Of a stretch of DNA of 64,000 nt, positions 56,953 to 64,000 are shown one piece after another (the stretch's first letter is position 1; every line of letters begins with the position of its first letter). The translations under genes were made by a program, and so were the position numbers. A model generated the notes under the pieces. The model made no database searches. It saw only the letters and a list, made by a program, of their open reading frames with translations, and was not told the origin of the DNA. The DNA is taken from assembly GCA_964437185.1 (NCBI GenBank), contig CAYTFU010000001.1:62001-126000 (forward strand). Reading direction: 5' to 3'. The DNA is from UBA10103 sp964437185. GTDB taxonomy: Bacteria; Patescibacteriota; Minisyncoccia; Phycocordibacterales; UBA2100.

Positions 56953-56997
56953 GGGCCCCAAAGGGTGGCAAACCGCCCTTGGGGCCCTTTGTATTTG
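56953..56997 (+). terminator. Intrinsic terminator after the FKBP gene
   Basis: GGGCCCCAA(A)GGG and CCCTTGGGGCCC (56976-56987) form a 12-bp stem with one bulge, followed by TTTGTATTTG. Confidence 0.88.
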
Positions 56998-57029
56998 CAT
57001 AATCGGCTCAAATGTGATACTGTTGTTCA

Positions 57030-57296
57030 ATGCTTACGAAGCGAAAGAAGGCCAATGAGATCACTAAGTCGCGCCGCCACGACACCGATACGGGGTCTCC
57101 GGAGGTACAGGTGACGCTCCTGACGCGCCGAATTGAGGAGCTTTCTGCTCATTTGGACAAGAATCGCAAGGACAAACACGGCCGACGAGGTCTTTTGGGG
57201 CTCGTTGCCGACCGCCGCAAGCATTTGAAGTACTTGGAAGCCAACAATAAGCGCTCGTACGGTACTTTGATCAAAAAGCTGGGTCTCAAGAAGTAA
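57030..57296 (+). CDS. rpsO: 30S ribosomal protein S15
   Basis: 88 residues. HDTDTGSPEVQVTLLTRRIEELSAHL and DKHGRRGLLGLVADRRKHLKYL are the invariant uS15 segments that bind 16S rRNA. GATACT at 57016-57021 ends 8 nt before the ATG (leaderless). The usual partner pnp lies 5.3 kb downstream, separated by accessory genes. Confidence 0.96.
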   Translation: MLTKRKKANEITKSRRHDTDTGSPEVQVTLLTRRIEELSAHLDKNRKDKHGRRGLLGLVADRRKHLKYLEANNKRSYGTLIKKLGLKK

Positions 57297-57421
57297 TACT
57301 CGGGCGATCCGCTCGGTTTGTGGTTATTTCTTCCAAGTGAGTGTGGTATATTCTGTGTAGAGAATATTTTTATATGATTTTCACTAGCGGCTACACCCCC
57401 TAGTGACTAAGAACTTATTGT

Positions 57422-58057
57422 ATGGCTATCATCAAGCATCAAGAACAGCGTGTCGGCGTATTCGTCGACACACAAAATCTTTACCATAGCGCGAAAAACC
57501 TCTATCATGCGCGCGTCAATTTCGGCAACGTCCTTAAGGATTCCGTCGGCGATCGACGCCTCATTCGCGCGCGCGCATACCTCGTAACCACCGAGACAGG
57601 TGAGGAAAAAGCTTTTCTCGAAGCGCTCACGAAAATGGGCATCGAACCAAAGACCAAAGATCTCCAGATATTTTACGGGGGAGCGAAGAAGGCCGACTGG
57701 GATGTCGGCATGGCGGTCGACGCGATTACCGCCTCTACCAAGCTCGATACGGTCATTCTCTTTACGGGAGACGGCGACTTCGTGCCCCTTGTCGAATACT
57801 TAAAGATTCACGCAGGCTGCCAAGTGGAAGTGGTCTCGTTTGGACGCTCCACTTCGGGCAAATTGCGCGAGGCGACCGATCACTTCCTCGACCTCGACGA
57901 AGATCCGCGCCGCTACCTCATCAACTACCGAGGCCCCACGCGGCCCCGAGGTCGCGCACCACGCGGAAGCGCCGATATTCGAGTCTCCGCACCCGACGAT
58001 TCAATCGCGCCCGACGACGAAGCAGGAGAGGTGGGCCGCATCACCGGCGTAGAGTAA
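57422..58057 (+). CDS. NYN/LabA-type (DUF88) nuclease-fold protein
   Basis: 211 residues. RVGVFVDTQNLYHSAKNL at the start (first Asp), KADWDVGMAVDAI, and TVILFTGDGDFVPLVEYLKIHAGCQVEV form the PIN-like NYN active site with its acidic residues; HFLDLDEDPRRYL follows. The C-terminal tail is disordered and Arg/Asp-rich. NYN proteins are predicted RNases. Lies after rpsO in the same direction with a 125-bp gap. Confidence 0.88.
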   Translation: MAIIKHQEQRVGVFVDTQNLYHSAKNLYHARVNFGNVLKDSVGDRRLIRARAYLVTTETGEEKAFLEALTKMGIEPKTKDLQIFYGGAKKADWDVGMAVDAITASTKLDTVILFTGDGDFVPLVEYLKIHAGCQVEVVSFGRSTSGKLREATDHFLDLDEDPRRYLINYRGPTRPRGRAPRGSADIRVSAPDDSIAPDDEAGEVGRITGVE

Positions 58058-58066
58058 CGCGGGAGG

Positions 58067-58288
58067 CTACCGCGCGTTCCTCAACACAAATGCGAGTACC
58101 GCCATCAGCGCGGCCGCGAGAAACGCGCACGCCACAAGACCGAAACCGCCAAGAAATGTGAATTCTTTGTTCACGCTCCACCGTACGTACGCTTCCGCAA
58201 ACGTAAGTGCAAAAAAAGCGATGATGGAAAAGGCAGACGAGCCTGCGGCCAGCCAAAAGACGAACGCTTCACGGTACTCTTTTTTCAT
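58067..58288 (-). CDS. Small two-helix membrane protein
   Basis: 73 residues from the ATG at 58288: MKKEYREAFVFWLAAGSSAF..., with two hydrophobic stretches (about 11-30 and 45-68) and a polar loop. Same strand as the DUF475 gene, starting 16 nt after its stop; a co-transcribed small partner is possible. No family recognised. Confidence 0.6.
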   Translation of the reverse strand: MKKEYREAFVFWLAAGSSAFSIIAFFALTFAEAYVRWSVNKEFTFLGGFGLVACAFLAAALMAVLAFVLRNAR

Positions 58289-58304
58289 AGATAACGATAC
58301 TGTA

Positions 58305-59303
58305 TCACGCCGCGGCACCCTCAGGCGCGCGCATTTTGCGGCGTGAGGAAAAATAGGCAAACGTAATAAATACGAGACCGATAAGCCCCGTGATCACCTC
58401 CGGCACGTGGATGAAAATCCCCACGAGCATCGCGAGTGCGAGCCCAAGAATGGCCCAATGTGCACCGTGTTCGAGGTAGGGGAGCGCGTCGAGCGTCTTT
58501 GCGCGAACGAGATAGACGGTAAAGGCTCGCACGAAAAGCGCGCCGATCCCCAAGCCGGCGATAATGACCGGCAGCGCGGAAGTAACCGCGAAGGCGCCGA
58601 CAACGCCATCGAGCGAGAACGCTGAGTCGAGCACGTTGAGATAGATAAAGAGGGCCGCCCCAGCACTCGCCGCGTGTTCGCCAGCCTGCACCTCAAACGA
58701 TTGGGCAATACCCTCGATCACGATGAAGAGCACGACACCGATAAGGCCGGCGATGAGGAGAGTTGCCGCTTCGTGCGGCACGGCAAATGCGCACCCAAGG
58801 AGAATGACGAGCACGAGAGCGATTTCGATTGCCTCGATGCCGCCCCACCGTGAGAGGTAGCGCTCCACAATATCGATCCAGTGCACTGTCTTTTTTTCAT
58901 TAAAGAAATATTTGAGCGATACGAGCAGCAAGAACGCGCTACCAAACGCGCCGATTGCAACGTGCGCATCTGCAAGCCGGTGGCCATACTCGGCAGCGTC
59001 AAAGAAGGCAAGCTGAGTTACGAAGATAGGGGAAAGGCCGGCCGCGGCCGCGACGATAAAGATGGGAAGAACGAAACGCGTGCCAAACACCGCGACTGGG
59101 ATGCCCCACACGAGGAAGCGCTTCTGCCAGAGCGGGTCCATGCGCTGGAGCACCTTCGCATTTACAACGGCGTTGTCGAAAGAGAGGGTGGTTTCCAAAA
59201 TCGCCAGTAGCACTACCAGAAGCAGCGCCGTAAGCCCTCCCCAGGAGAACGCCCCCGCAAACGCGACGATGGATACGATGGCCGGAAAAATGAATACGCG
59301 CAT
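58305..59303 (-). CDS. DUF475 (TerC-like) integral membrane protein
   Basis: 332 residues with about nine membrane helices. LLAILETTLSFDNAVVNAKVL near the N-terminus and LNVLDSAFSLDGVVGAFAVT in the second half are the paired FDN/LDG acidic motifs of the TerC/DUF475 superfamily, often linked with metal handling or tellurite resistance. The mRNA start and first codons (59249-59326) are duplicated at 60557-60634, with the 59438-60490 gene between. Confidence 0.87.
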   Translation of the reverse strand: MRVFIFPAIVSIVAFAGAFSWGGLTALLLVVLLAILETTLSFDNAVVNAKVLQRMDPLWQKRFLVWGIPVAVFGTRFVLPIFIVAAAAGLSPIFVTQLAFFDAAEYGHRLADAHVAIGAFGSAFLLLVSLKYFFNEKKTVHWIDIVERYLSRWGGIEAIEIALVLVILLGCAFAVPHEAATLLIAGLIGVVLFIVIEGIAQSFEVQAGEHAASAGAALFIYLNVLDSAFSLDGVVGAFAVTSALPVIIAGLGIGALFVRAFTVYLVRAKTLDALPYLEHGAHWAILGLALAMLVGIFIHVPEVITGLIGLVFITFAYFSSRRKMRAPEGAAA

Positions 59304-60634
59304 AACAATGCGGGTATCCTACCACAATTTGGTTTATGAGTGCCCAAATGAGATACGCCTAGATTGGCGGGCACCGAGGGACCGGGACCGAGCGGAGACA
59401 GACTCCATGCCTGCCATTGAAAGAGGCGAAGAAAATCCTATTCAACTAGGGTGATACTTCTAACAAACTGATTCGCAGCTTGTTTTTGAGAATCAGTCAT
59501 GTAGGACATATCAATCATCACATCTGACTCGCTGTCACCGTTAGAGTCAATAAATAACACTGCGAACGGCCTGCCATTTAATTTCTCCCAGTTTCCATAC
59601 CCGTCTCCCTCATTCCAGTCGTATGTGTCGTATATTCTTAAAACCCTAGCCTGGCCAGCAATTTCCACAGCCGAGGAAGAAATCTCAGCAATGGGAACTC
59701 CCGCATTCCATTCCCCAAAATAAGCATCTGCGGATATATCGATGGTACCGTCACCATAGAAGATTTGTATATGCTCTGGTTCAAATGTTGATCGTGGCGG
59801 GTGGGGCCAGTCAAGTATCTTTACAATACTCACAGCATTCTCAGGTGGAATAAAACTTATACCTGCTTTTTCAAAAATAAACTTTTGATTTTTTGAAAAA
59901 CGCTGAATGCTCTCTTTGTTTGCATCCTCAAAAGCAAAAGCGTCACTTATACCTAAAATCTCAGATGTGTTATTCTTTTCCCTTACTTTGGCAACAAAGA
60001 AGTATTTACTCTTTGTATCTAACTCACATTCAAGTGCGGGCACGACGTACTTAACTTCCTCGAAAGCCACAACATTTGAAGCGACCTTACACTCAGAATC
60101 CTCGCTATTTAAATAAAGGTCAAAGACGCTGATGTTCGTATCCCTGCTTAGTGACCATCTAACAGGGAATGCAAGGTTCCGACTGAGGCGAGTATCTCCG
60201 TTCGGGTCGATAAAAACCAGAGGAGATACTGCTTTCTTTTCATTTTCCGGTGTTGGTGTATCAAGTGCTGCAAAGCCTTCCGTTCTTGCGTCAGATTCAA
60301 CTTTAACTACTGAAATTCTCTCCACCCTAACAAAATTCTCAGGGGCAAATGAATACCAAACCCACCCACCAATAAGCGACAAAGTCACAAAAAGCGCCAT
60401 CGCTAAATACTTTGGAGGCGGAGTTGCGGTGCCTCCAACACTTGCTGGTCTCTCGAGTGAGACTGACTCTCGAGCTTGCTCAGGCTCCATCGAATTTATG
60501 ATACCACGCAAAGTTGAAGTTCGAAGGCGCTGTAGTCAGACCCCGCGGACCAAAGCACGCCCCCGCAAACGCGACGATGGATACAATGGTCGGAAAAATA
60601 AATACCGGCATAACAATGCGGGTATCCTACCACA
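59249..60634 (-). repeat. 78-bp direct repeat of the DUF475 gene start
   Basis: 59249-59326 and 60557-60634 match at 73 of 78 bases. The segment covers the promoter, start codon and about 17 codons. The right-hand copy is a 5' gene fragment that runs out of homology; the 1230 bases between carry one membrane-protein gene. Confidence 0.85.
59438..60490 (-). CDS. Membrane-anchored protein, unknown function
   Basis: 350 residues from the ATG at 60490 (TATCAT box 7 nt before it). One anchor (YLAMALFVTLSLIGGWVWYSF, about 28-48), then an extracytoplasmic part with a fibronectin-like beta domain (about 90-180: NLAFPVRWSLSRDTNISVFDLYLN...YFFVAKVRE) and a C-terminal domain with FIDSNGDSESDVMIDMSYM. 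More AT-rich than neighbours. It lies between two copies of the DUF475 5' end, so it is probably acquired cargo. Confidence 0.7.
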   Translation of the reverse strand: MEPEQARESVSLERPASVGGTATPPPKYLAMALFVTLSLIGGWVWYSFAPENFVRVERISVVKVESDARTEGFAALDTPTPENEKKAVSPLVFIDPNGDTRLSRNLAFPVRWSLSRDTNISVFDLYLNSEDSECKVASNVVAFEEVKYVVPALECELDTKSKYFFVAKVREKNNTSEILGISDAFAFEDANKESIQRFSKNQKFIFEKAGISFIPPENAVSIVKILDWPHPPRSTFEPEHIQIFYGDGTIDISADAYFGEWNAGVPIAEISSSAVEIAGQARVLRIYDTYDWNEGDGYGNWEKLNGRPFAVLFIDSNGDSESDVMIDMSYMTDSQKQAANQFVRSITLVE

Positions 60635-60647
60635 CCAAGGTGATCCC

Positions 60648-60686
60648 TTGACGCGCCACGAGCCTTTGTTATAATCTCGTTATAAC
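60648..60686 (+). promoter_or_regulatory. Promoter and operator of the AbrB/Doc module
   Basis: TTGACG (60648-60653), 16 bp, TATAAT (60670-60675). GTTATAA (60668-60674) and TTATAAC (60680-60686) are inverted repeats overlapping the -10 box, a likely site for the AbrB-type antitoxin. Confidence 0.7.
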
Positions 60687-60703
60687 ATAACCGATCTACC
60701 TGT

Positions 60704-60946
60704 ATGTCACAAAAAGTGATCCGAATAGGTTCTTCAGCCGGGCTTACGATTTCTCCAGATATATTGGAGGCTCTCGGCATCCAGATAGGGGACGCTGTTG
60801 AGGTCTCGGCACACAGATCTGCACGAACACTCACGGTGAGACCCAAAGAAGAAACTGGAGAACAGGTGAATCCCGATGTAGTCGTGTGGACGAATGCATT
60901 CATCGACAAAAACCGAAAGCTTCTGATGCGACTTGCTGACAAGTAG
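60704..60946 (+). CDS. AbrB/MazE-type antitoxin
   Basis: 80 residues. KVIRIGSSAGLTISPDILEALGIQIGDAVEVSAHRSARTLTVRPKEE is the swapped-hairpin AbrB/SpoVT DNA-binding domain. The C-terminal helix (VVVWTNAFIDKNRKLLMRLADK) should inhibit the toxin that starts 1 nt after its stop. Autoregulation through the inverted repeat at 60668 is likely. Confidence 0.88.
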   Translation: MSQKVIRIGSSAGLTISPDILEALGIQIGDAVEVSAHRSARTLTVRPKEETGEQVNPDVVVWTNAFIDKNRKLLMRLADK

Positions 60947-60947
60947 C

Positions 60948-61346
60948 ATGAATTATCTTTCGGCAGCTGACATACTTGCTATCCACGACCGCGTTATCGA
61001 GGAGACGGGCGGCATGTTGGGTGTGCGCGAAGAAAACCTATTGCAATCTATCGCGCAACGCCCCAAGACCTCATTAGGGGGCATTGAACAATTTCCAGAT
61101 ATTTTCACGAAAGCAGCAGTGTACCTCGAATCCATCGCGACCTATCATGTCTTTCTCGACGGCAATAAACGCACCGCACTTTCCGCGGCGGCCGTGTTTC
61201 TGCGTCTAAATGAATATGAGATGACACTTCCAATCACAGCGACGGAAGAATTCATGGTGGCAGCAGCGCAGAGGAAGTATTCACTCGAGCAAATCGCCGC
61301 CTGGCTCAAAACCCACTCAAAGCGAATTGCGAAAGGTAAATCCTGA
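60948..61346 (+). CDS. doc: Doc-type Fic toxin (death on curing)
   Basis: 132 residues. The Fic motif is HVFLDGNKRTALSAA (HxFxDGNKR) at about residue 66, and LSAADILAIHDRVIEETGG and LGGIEQFPDIFTKAAVYLESI are standard Doc segments. Doc phosphorylates EF-Tu to stop translation. Coupled to the AbrB antitoxin gene (stop, one base, start). Confidence 0.92.
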   Translation: MNYLSAADILAIHDRVIEETGGMLGVREENLLQSIAQRPKTSLGGIEQFPDIFTKAAVYLESIATYHVFLDGNKRTALSAAAVFLRLNEYEMTLPITATEEFMVAAAQRKYSLEQIAAWLKTHSKRIAKGKS

Positions 61347-61699
61347 CGCAAGAACATTGCGACACACTTTTCCCATTCCCGTGGGGTCAGACCCCATGTC
61401 CACATGTCCAGACCCCATGTCTCTCAACCAACGAATAAAACAGGACGCCATCTCTCTTGTTGAGCCGTCATTGCACAGTCCGCTGAAGGTAGAGGGGTTC
61501 TTTCGACACAAAATATTCCCCGACCTAGTCTTCCATACAAAGGCACACCCCTAACTTCACGCCATCGGCTAAAGTTAGTGGTGCATGTTTCTTGCGACCT
61601 CATCTCCCGTGGGATTTTACCCCGTGATCGTGCCATATTGACACACGATTCAATTGGGTGTTTATTCCTCGGAGAGCAACTTTTGAGGAGGACTTTGAC
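61347..61699. other. Gene-less stretch with a GGGGTCAGACCCC palindrome
   Basis: TGGGGTCAGACCCCA at 61382-61396, with a half copy CAGACCCCATGTC near 61409. The small frames here (for example 61424-61636 minus) have no start signals. Such palindromes resemble REP elements mobilised by Y1-type transposases. Confidence 0.45.
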
Positions 61700-62239
61700 A
61701 TGCCTACGAACTGGACAATCGCTGACACTGCGAAGCTGAATGGATTTGATGCGGCCGCGTTCTGGGAGTGGCTGCGGACGGGATTGCGTGATTGGGACAT
61801 CGACGAGTTACGGTGGCAAGCTTTTGCGCCCGTTGTGTACCGATTCGATCCATTCGACGATCCCGAAGATAGCATTGCAAGAATGTTTGAGGCACTTTCA
61901 GAAGACCGGCAAAGTGTCTTTTGTGAGGCACTTGCGTTCGGATTTTCTGCAGCAAACATCACCCCGGAAGCATTCGACTTTTTGCAGAACATTCTGGTTC
62001 TGCTGAAAAGGTCGGAGCCCGTGGAGGCAATGGTCGCCCGTCTGTGCGAATCCAACTACCTCGACGCAACTTCACATGAGGTTGCCGATCAATTGTTTGC
62101 AAGAGTATTCGCCGTGGAGGCGCTCTACACGCATCCGCGGTGGGAAGCGCTCTATGCTCGCCTTAAGGCGTCATCATACTTCAGGGAGACATACCGACCA
62201 CGAATCGAAGAACGGATCGCAGCGGCTCAGCAGCGATGA
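61700..62239 (+). CDS. Hypothetical helical protein, 179 residues
   Basis: MPTNWTIADTAKLNGFDAAA at 61700, preceded by GAGGAGG 8 nt upstream; the frame continues to 61658 without a signal. Helical throughout (TAKLNGFDAAAFWEWLRTGLRDW, DSIARMFEALSEDRQSVFCEALAFGF, EPVEAMVARLCESNYLDATSHEVADQLFARVFAVEALY). No family recognised. A hairpin at 62249-62273 may end it. Typical of the Shine-Dalgarno-led orphans of this window. Confidence 0.65.
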   Translation: MPTNWTIADTAKLNGFDAAAFWEWLRTGLRDWDIDELRWQAFAPVVYRFDPFDDPEDSIARMFEALSEDRQSVFCEALAFGFSAANITPEAFDFLQNILVLLKRSEPVEAMVARLCESNYLDATSHEVADQLFARVFAVEALYTHPRWEALYARLKASSYFRETYRPRIEERIAAAQQR

Positions 62240-62248
62240 TTCTGGCTA

Positions 62249-62273
62249 CCCGCGGCATGAAATGTGCCGCGGG
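62249..62273 (+). terminator. Hairpin after the 61700 gene
   Basis: CCCGCGGCA and TGCCGCGGG, perfect 9-bp stem with a 7-nt loop. The following sequence (ACATCTACTTCATTT) is only weakly T-rich. Confidence 0.55.
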
Positions 62274-62298
62274 ACATCTACTTCATTTCGATGGAAAA

Positions 62299-62562
62299 GA
62301 TAGCGCAGCAATGCAATCGTGGTATTGTGCCCACATTAAAGGCGGCCCGAGGATAGGTAGTTCTCAAACTCGGTTTGAGACCTAAAATCCGATTCCCGTG
62401 GGGTCTGACCCCATTGACCCGATCCGGAAGGGTAGCCCTTACCTTCGGACGCGAGAAAGATAGCGTGTGCTAGAAATCGTGGTATAGTGCCTGCATTAGT
62501 AAATAGTTGTGGCGGGCGGATAGGCAGTGTTGACCATATGGCTCACTACTGAAATCCGAACG
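62299..62562 (+). repeat. Imperfect duplication of the pnp upstream region
   Basis: AATCGTGGTATTGTGCCC (from 62315) and AATCGTGGTATAGTGCCT (from 62475) head similar tracts 160 bp apart, both beginning GATAGCG. The right copy keeps a TATAGT -10 box. Between the copies lies TGGGGTCTGACCCCA (62399-62413). Confidence 0.5.
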
Positions 62563-62576
62563 TCACCCAAAGAAAA

Positions 62577-64000
62577 ATGGAAAAGAAAGTATATTCTCTC
62601 GAAATCGGGGGAAAGACGATGTCCGCTGAGTTCAACGATTGGGCGGATCAGACAAACGGATCGGTGTTGGTGCGCTACGGCAACAGCGCGGTACTCGCGA
62701 CTGCCGTGATGGGCAAGGAATCCGACAAAGATTATTTCCCACTCTCAGTGGAATACGAGGAGAAGTTTTATGCAGCGGGCGCAATTCTCGGCAGCCGCTT
62801 TATGCGCAGGGAAGGCCGGCCTTCGGATGAAGCCATCCTCTCAGGACGTATCGTGGATAGAACCATTCGCCCACTCTTTCCGAAAGGAATGAAGCGCGAA
62901 GTGCAAGTCATCATCACCGTCCTTTCTATTGAAGAGTACGACACCGACATTTTGGCGGTCAACGCGGCATCACTCGCGCTCGCCACATCCGACATTCCAT
63001 GGAATGGTCCGGTTTCATCGGTGCGCATCGGAGTCGAAGAAGATAACGACGCCCTCATCGTCAACCCTACCTACAAGCAGCGTGAAGAAGAATTGCCACC
63101 GAAGGCGGTTCTCGACCTCACAGCCTGTGGCAAAGACGGACTCATCAACATGATCGAGGTCGGCGCACGAGAGGTATCCGAAGCGATGCTCGAAAAGTCG
63201 CTCGCGCGTGCAAGTGAGGAAATCGAGAAGATTCAGAAATGGCAAAAGATGATCGTCGCTGAGCGAGGGAAAACGAAGTGGGATTTCAAATCGCCTGAAG
63301 CGACAGCTGAAATGAAAGCGGCTTTTGCCGAAATTGTTGAGCCAAAGCTGAAGGCATCGGGAGGCAAATTGCCCAAACAGGAACTCGGCCCGATGAAATC
63401 CGAGTGGATGACATTCGCTACCGAGAAACTCCCGGAGACCCCAAAGGGTCAGCTTGACGCATATTACGAAGAGCGTCTCGACGCATTCGTACACGACCTC
63501 GCGATCAATGAAGACAAACGCGTTGATGGCCGCGCGCTCGATCAAATCCGCCCACTCTTTGCGCAGGCTGGCGGCGTTTCTCCCGTTATTCACGGCACCG
63601 GCATCTTCTATCGCGGCGAAACGCACGTACTCGCGGCGCTCACGCTCGGCGGCCCAGGCGACGCGCAACTCATCGACACCATCGAATTCCAGGACACGAA
63701 AAAGACCTTCATGCTCCACTACAACTTCCCACCGTTCTCAGTAGGGGAGACAGGGCGCGTCGGAGGATTCAACCGACGTATGACAGGTCACGGTGCGCTC
63801 GCCGAAAAAGCATTGCGCGTCATGATGCCGTCTAAGGACGTATTTCCGTACACGGTGCGTATCGTTTCCGAGTGTCTCGCATCCAACGGCTCTACCTCTA
63901 TGGCCACGGTATGCGCAGGCACGATTGCGCTCATGGACGCGGGAGTGCCGATTCAGCGCCCCGTCGCCGGAATCGCAATGGGCATGATGAGCGATTCGAA
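62577..64000 (+). CDS. pnp: Polyribonucleotide nucleotidyltransferase, 3' end outside the window
   Basis: 474 codons are visible and open to the last base. MEKKVYSLEIGGKTMSAEFND, the first RNase PH domain (VLVRYGNSAVLATAVMGKES...MRREGRPSDEAILSGRIVDRTIRPLFPKG), the helical linker (about 230-320), and the second RNase PH domain with LDQIRPLFAQAGGVSPVIHGTGIFYRGETHVLAALTLG and SVGETGRVGGFNRRMTGHGALAEKAL, where the phosphate and Mg site lie. KH and S1 domains must follow. It degrades RNA 3' to 5' and partners RNase Y. Confidence 0.95.
   Translation, partial: MEKKVYSLEIGGKTMSAEFNDWADQTNGSVLVRYGNSAVLATAVMGKESDKDYFPLSVEYEEKFYAAGAILGSRFMRREGRPSDEAILSGRIVDRTIRPLFPKGMKREVQVIITVLSIEEYDTDILAVNAASLALATSDIPWNGPVSSVRIGVEEDNDALIVNPTYKQREEELPPKAVLDLTACGKDGLINMIEVGAREVSEAMLEKSLARASEEIEKIQKWQKMIVAERGKTKWDFKSPEATAEMKAAFAEIVEPKLKASGGKLPKQELGPMKSEWMTFATEKLPETPKGQLDAYYEERLDAFVHDLAINEDKRVDGRALDQIRPLFAQAGGVSPVIHGTGIFYRGETHVLAALTLGGPGDAQLIDTIEFQDTKKTFMLHYNFPPFSVGETGRVGGFNRRMTGHGALAEKALRVMMPSKDVFPYTVRIVSECLASNGSTSMATVCAGTIALMDAGVPIQRPVAGIAMGMMSDS

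Noticed and set aside
1..64000. CRISPR array or phage structural module
   Set aside because: No regularly spaced repeats of CRISPR type, no cas genes and no capsid, tail or terminase genes were recognised.

Overview
The window reads as a chromosome segment of a Candidate Phyla Radiation bacterium, most likely Parcubacteria (Patescibacteria). The indications are a type IV pilus and competence gene set (PilB, PilC, four pilin-like proteins, split ComEC/Rec2, RecJ), a divergent phosphoglycerate kinase, a trigger factor without its PPIase domain, many short lineage-restricted orphans, and core genes whose -10 box lies only 6-9 nt before the ATG (leaderless mRNA). This assignment is inference from gene content; no 16S gene is present.

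Layout. 1-0.9 kb: 5'-truncated DDE transposase. 1-12 kb: site-2 protease, L28, ComEC metallo-beta-lactamase part, superoxide dismutase, two CBS-like orphans, ComEC channel, MscL, RNase HI, RecJ, HIT protein. 12-27.6 kb: secreted peptidoglycan-binding/PKD protein, Pgk and TpiA, pilin operon, PilC, orphan response regulator, PilB, and a 969-residue orphan. 27.7-31.3 kb: NusA, pyrophosphatase, trigger factor. 31-41 kb: an accessory island with four toxin-antitoxin modules (DinJ/YafQ, HTH-Panacea/toxin, RelBE-like, HicBA), a TrmB-type regulator, a frameshifted two-part gene, and a gene at 35.2-35.9 kb whose coding sequence is a near-continuous chain of perfect hairpins. 41-45 kb: ECF sigma plus DUF5667-like protein, ClpP, RNase Y, HU. 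45-52.5 kb: four tRNA genes (Gly-TCC, Pro-TGG, Gly-GCC, Arg-TCG), a LAGLIDADG-like gene, serine protease, second M50 protease, YraN, a region with parS-like palindromes and DnaA boxes, a GIY-YIG protein and the CCA-adding enzyme. 52.9-64 kb: ExoIII, XerC/D, RarA, FKBP, S15, NYN nuclease, DUF475 protein, an AbrB/Doc module and the start of PNPase.

Two styles of gene expression are visible. Core genes have TATAAT-like boxes next to the start codon and no Shine-Dalgarno sequence. Many small soluble orphans (4469, 5126, 8637, 15012, 21570, 24207, 31578, 32122, 34923, 35909, 54799, 61700) have strong Shine-Dalgarno sequences, and several end in intrinsic terminators.

The main unusual observations are: the hairpin-saturated gene at 35151-35909; repeated cases in which a short copy of a gene's 5' end lies upstream of the intact gene with cargo between (rpmB, ECF sigma/hicBA, DUF475, perhaps pnp); a 28-bp palindromic element inserted in frame in both nusA and the XerC/D gene; a candidate origin/centromere region at 48.6-49.2 kb; a consensus promoter reading into a structured gene-less region at 36.6-37.05 kb; and a probable -1 frameshift at an A7 run fusing an orphan to a GNAT domain.
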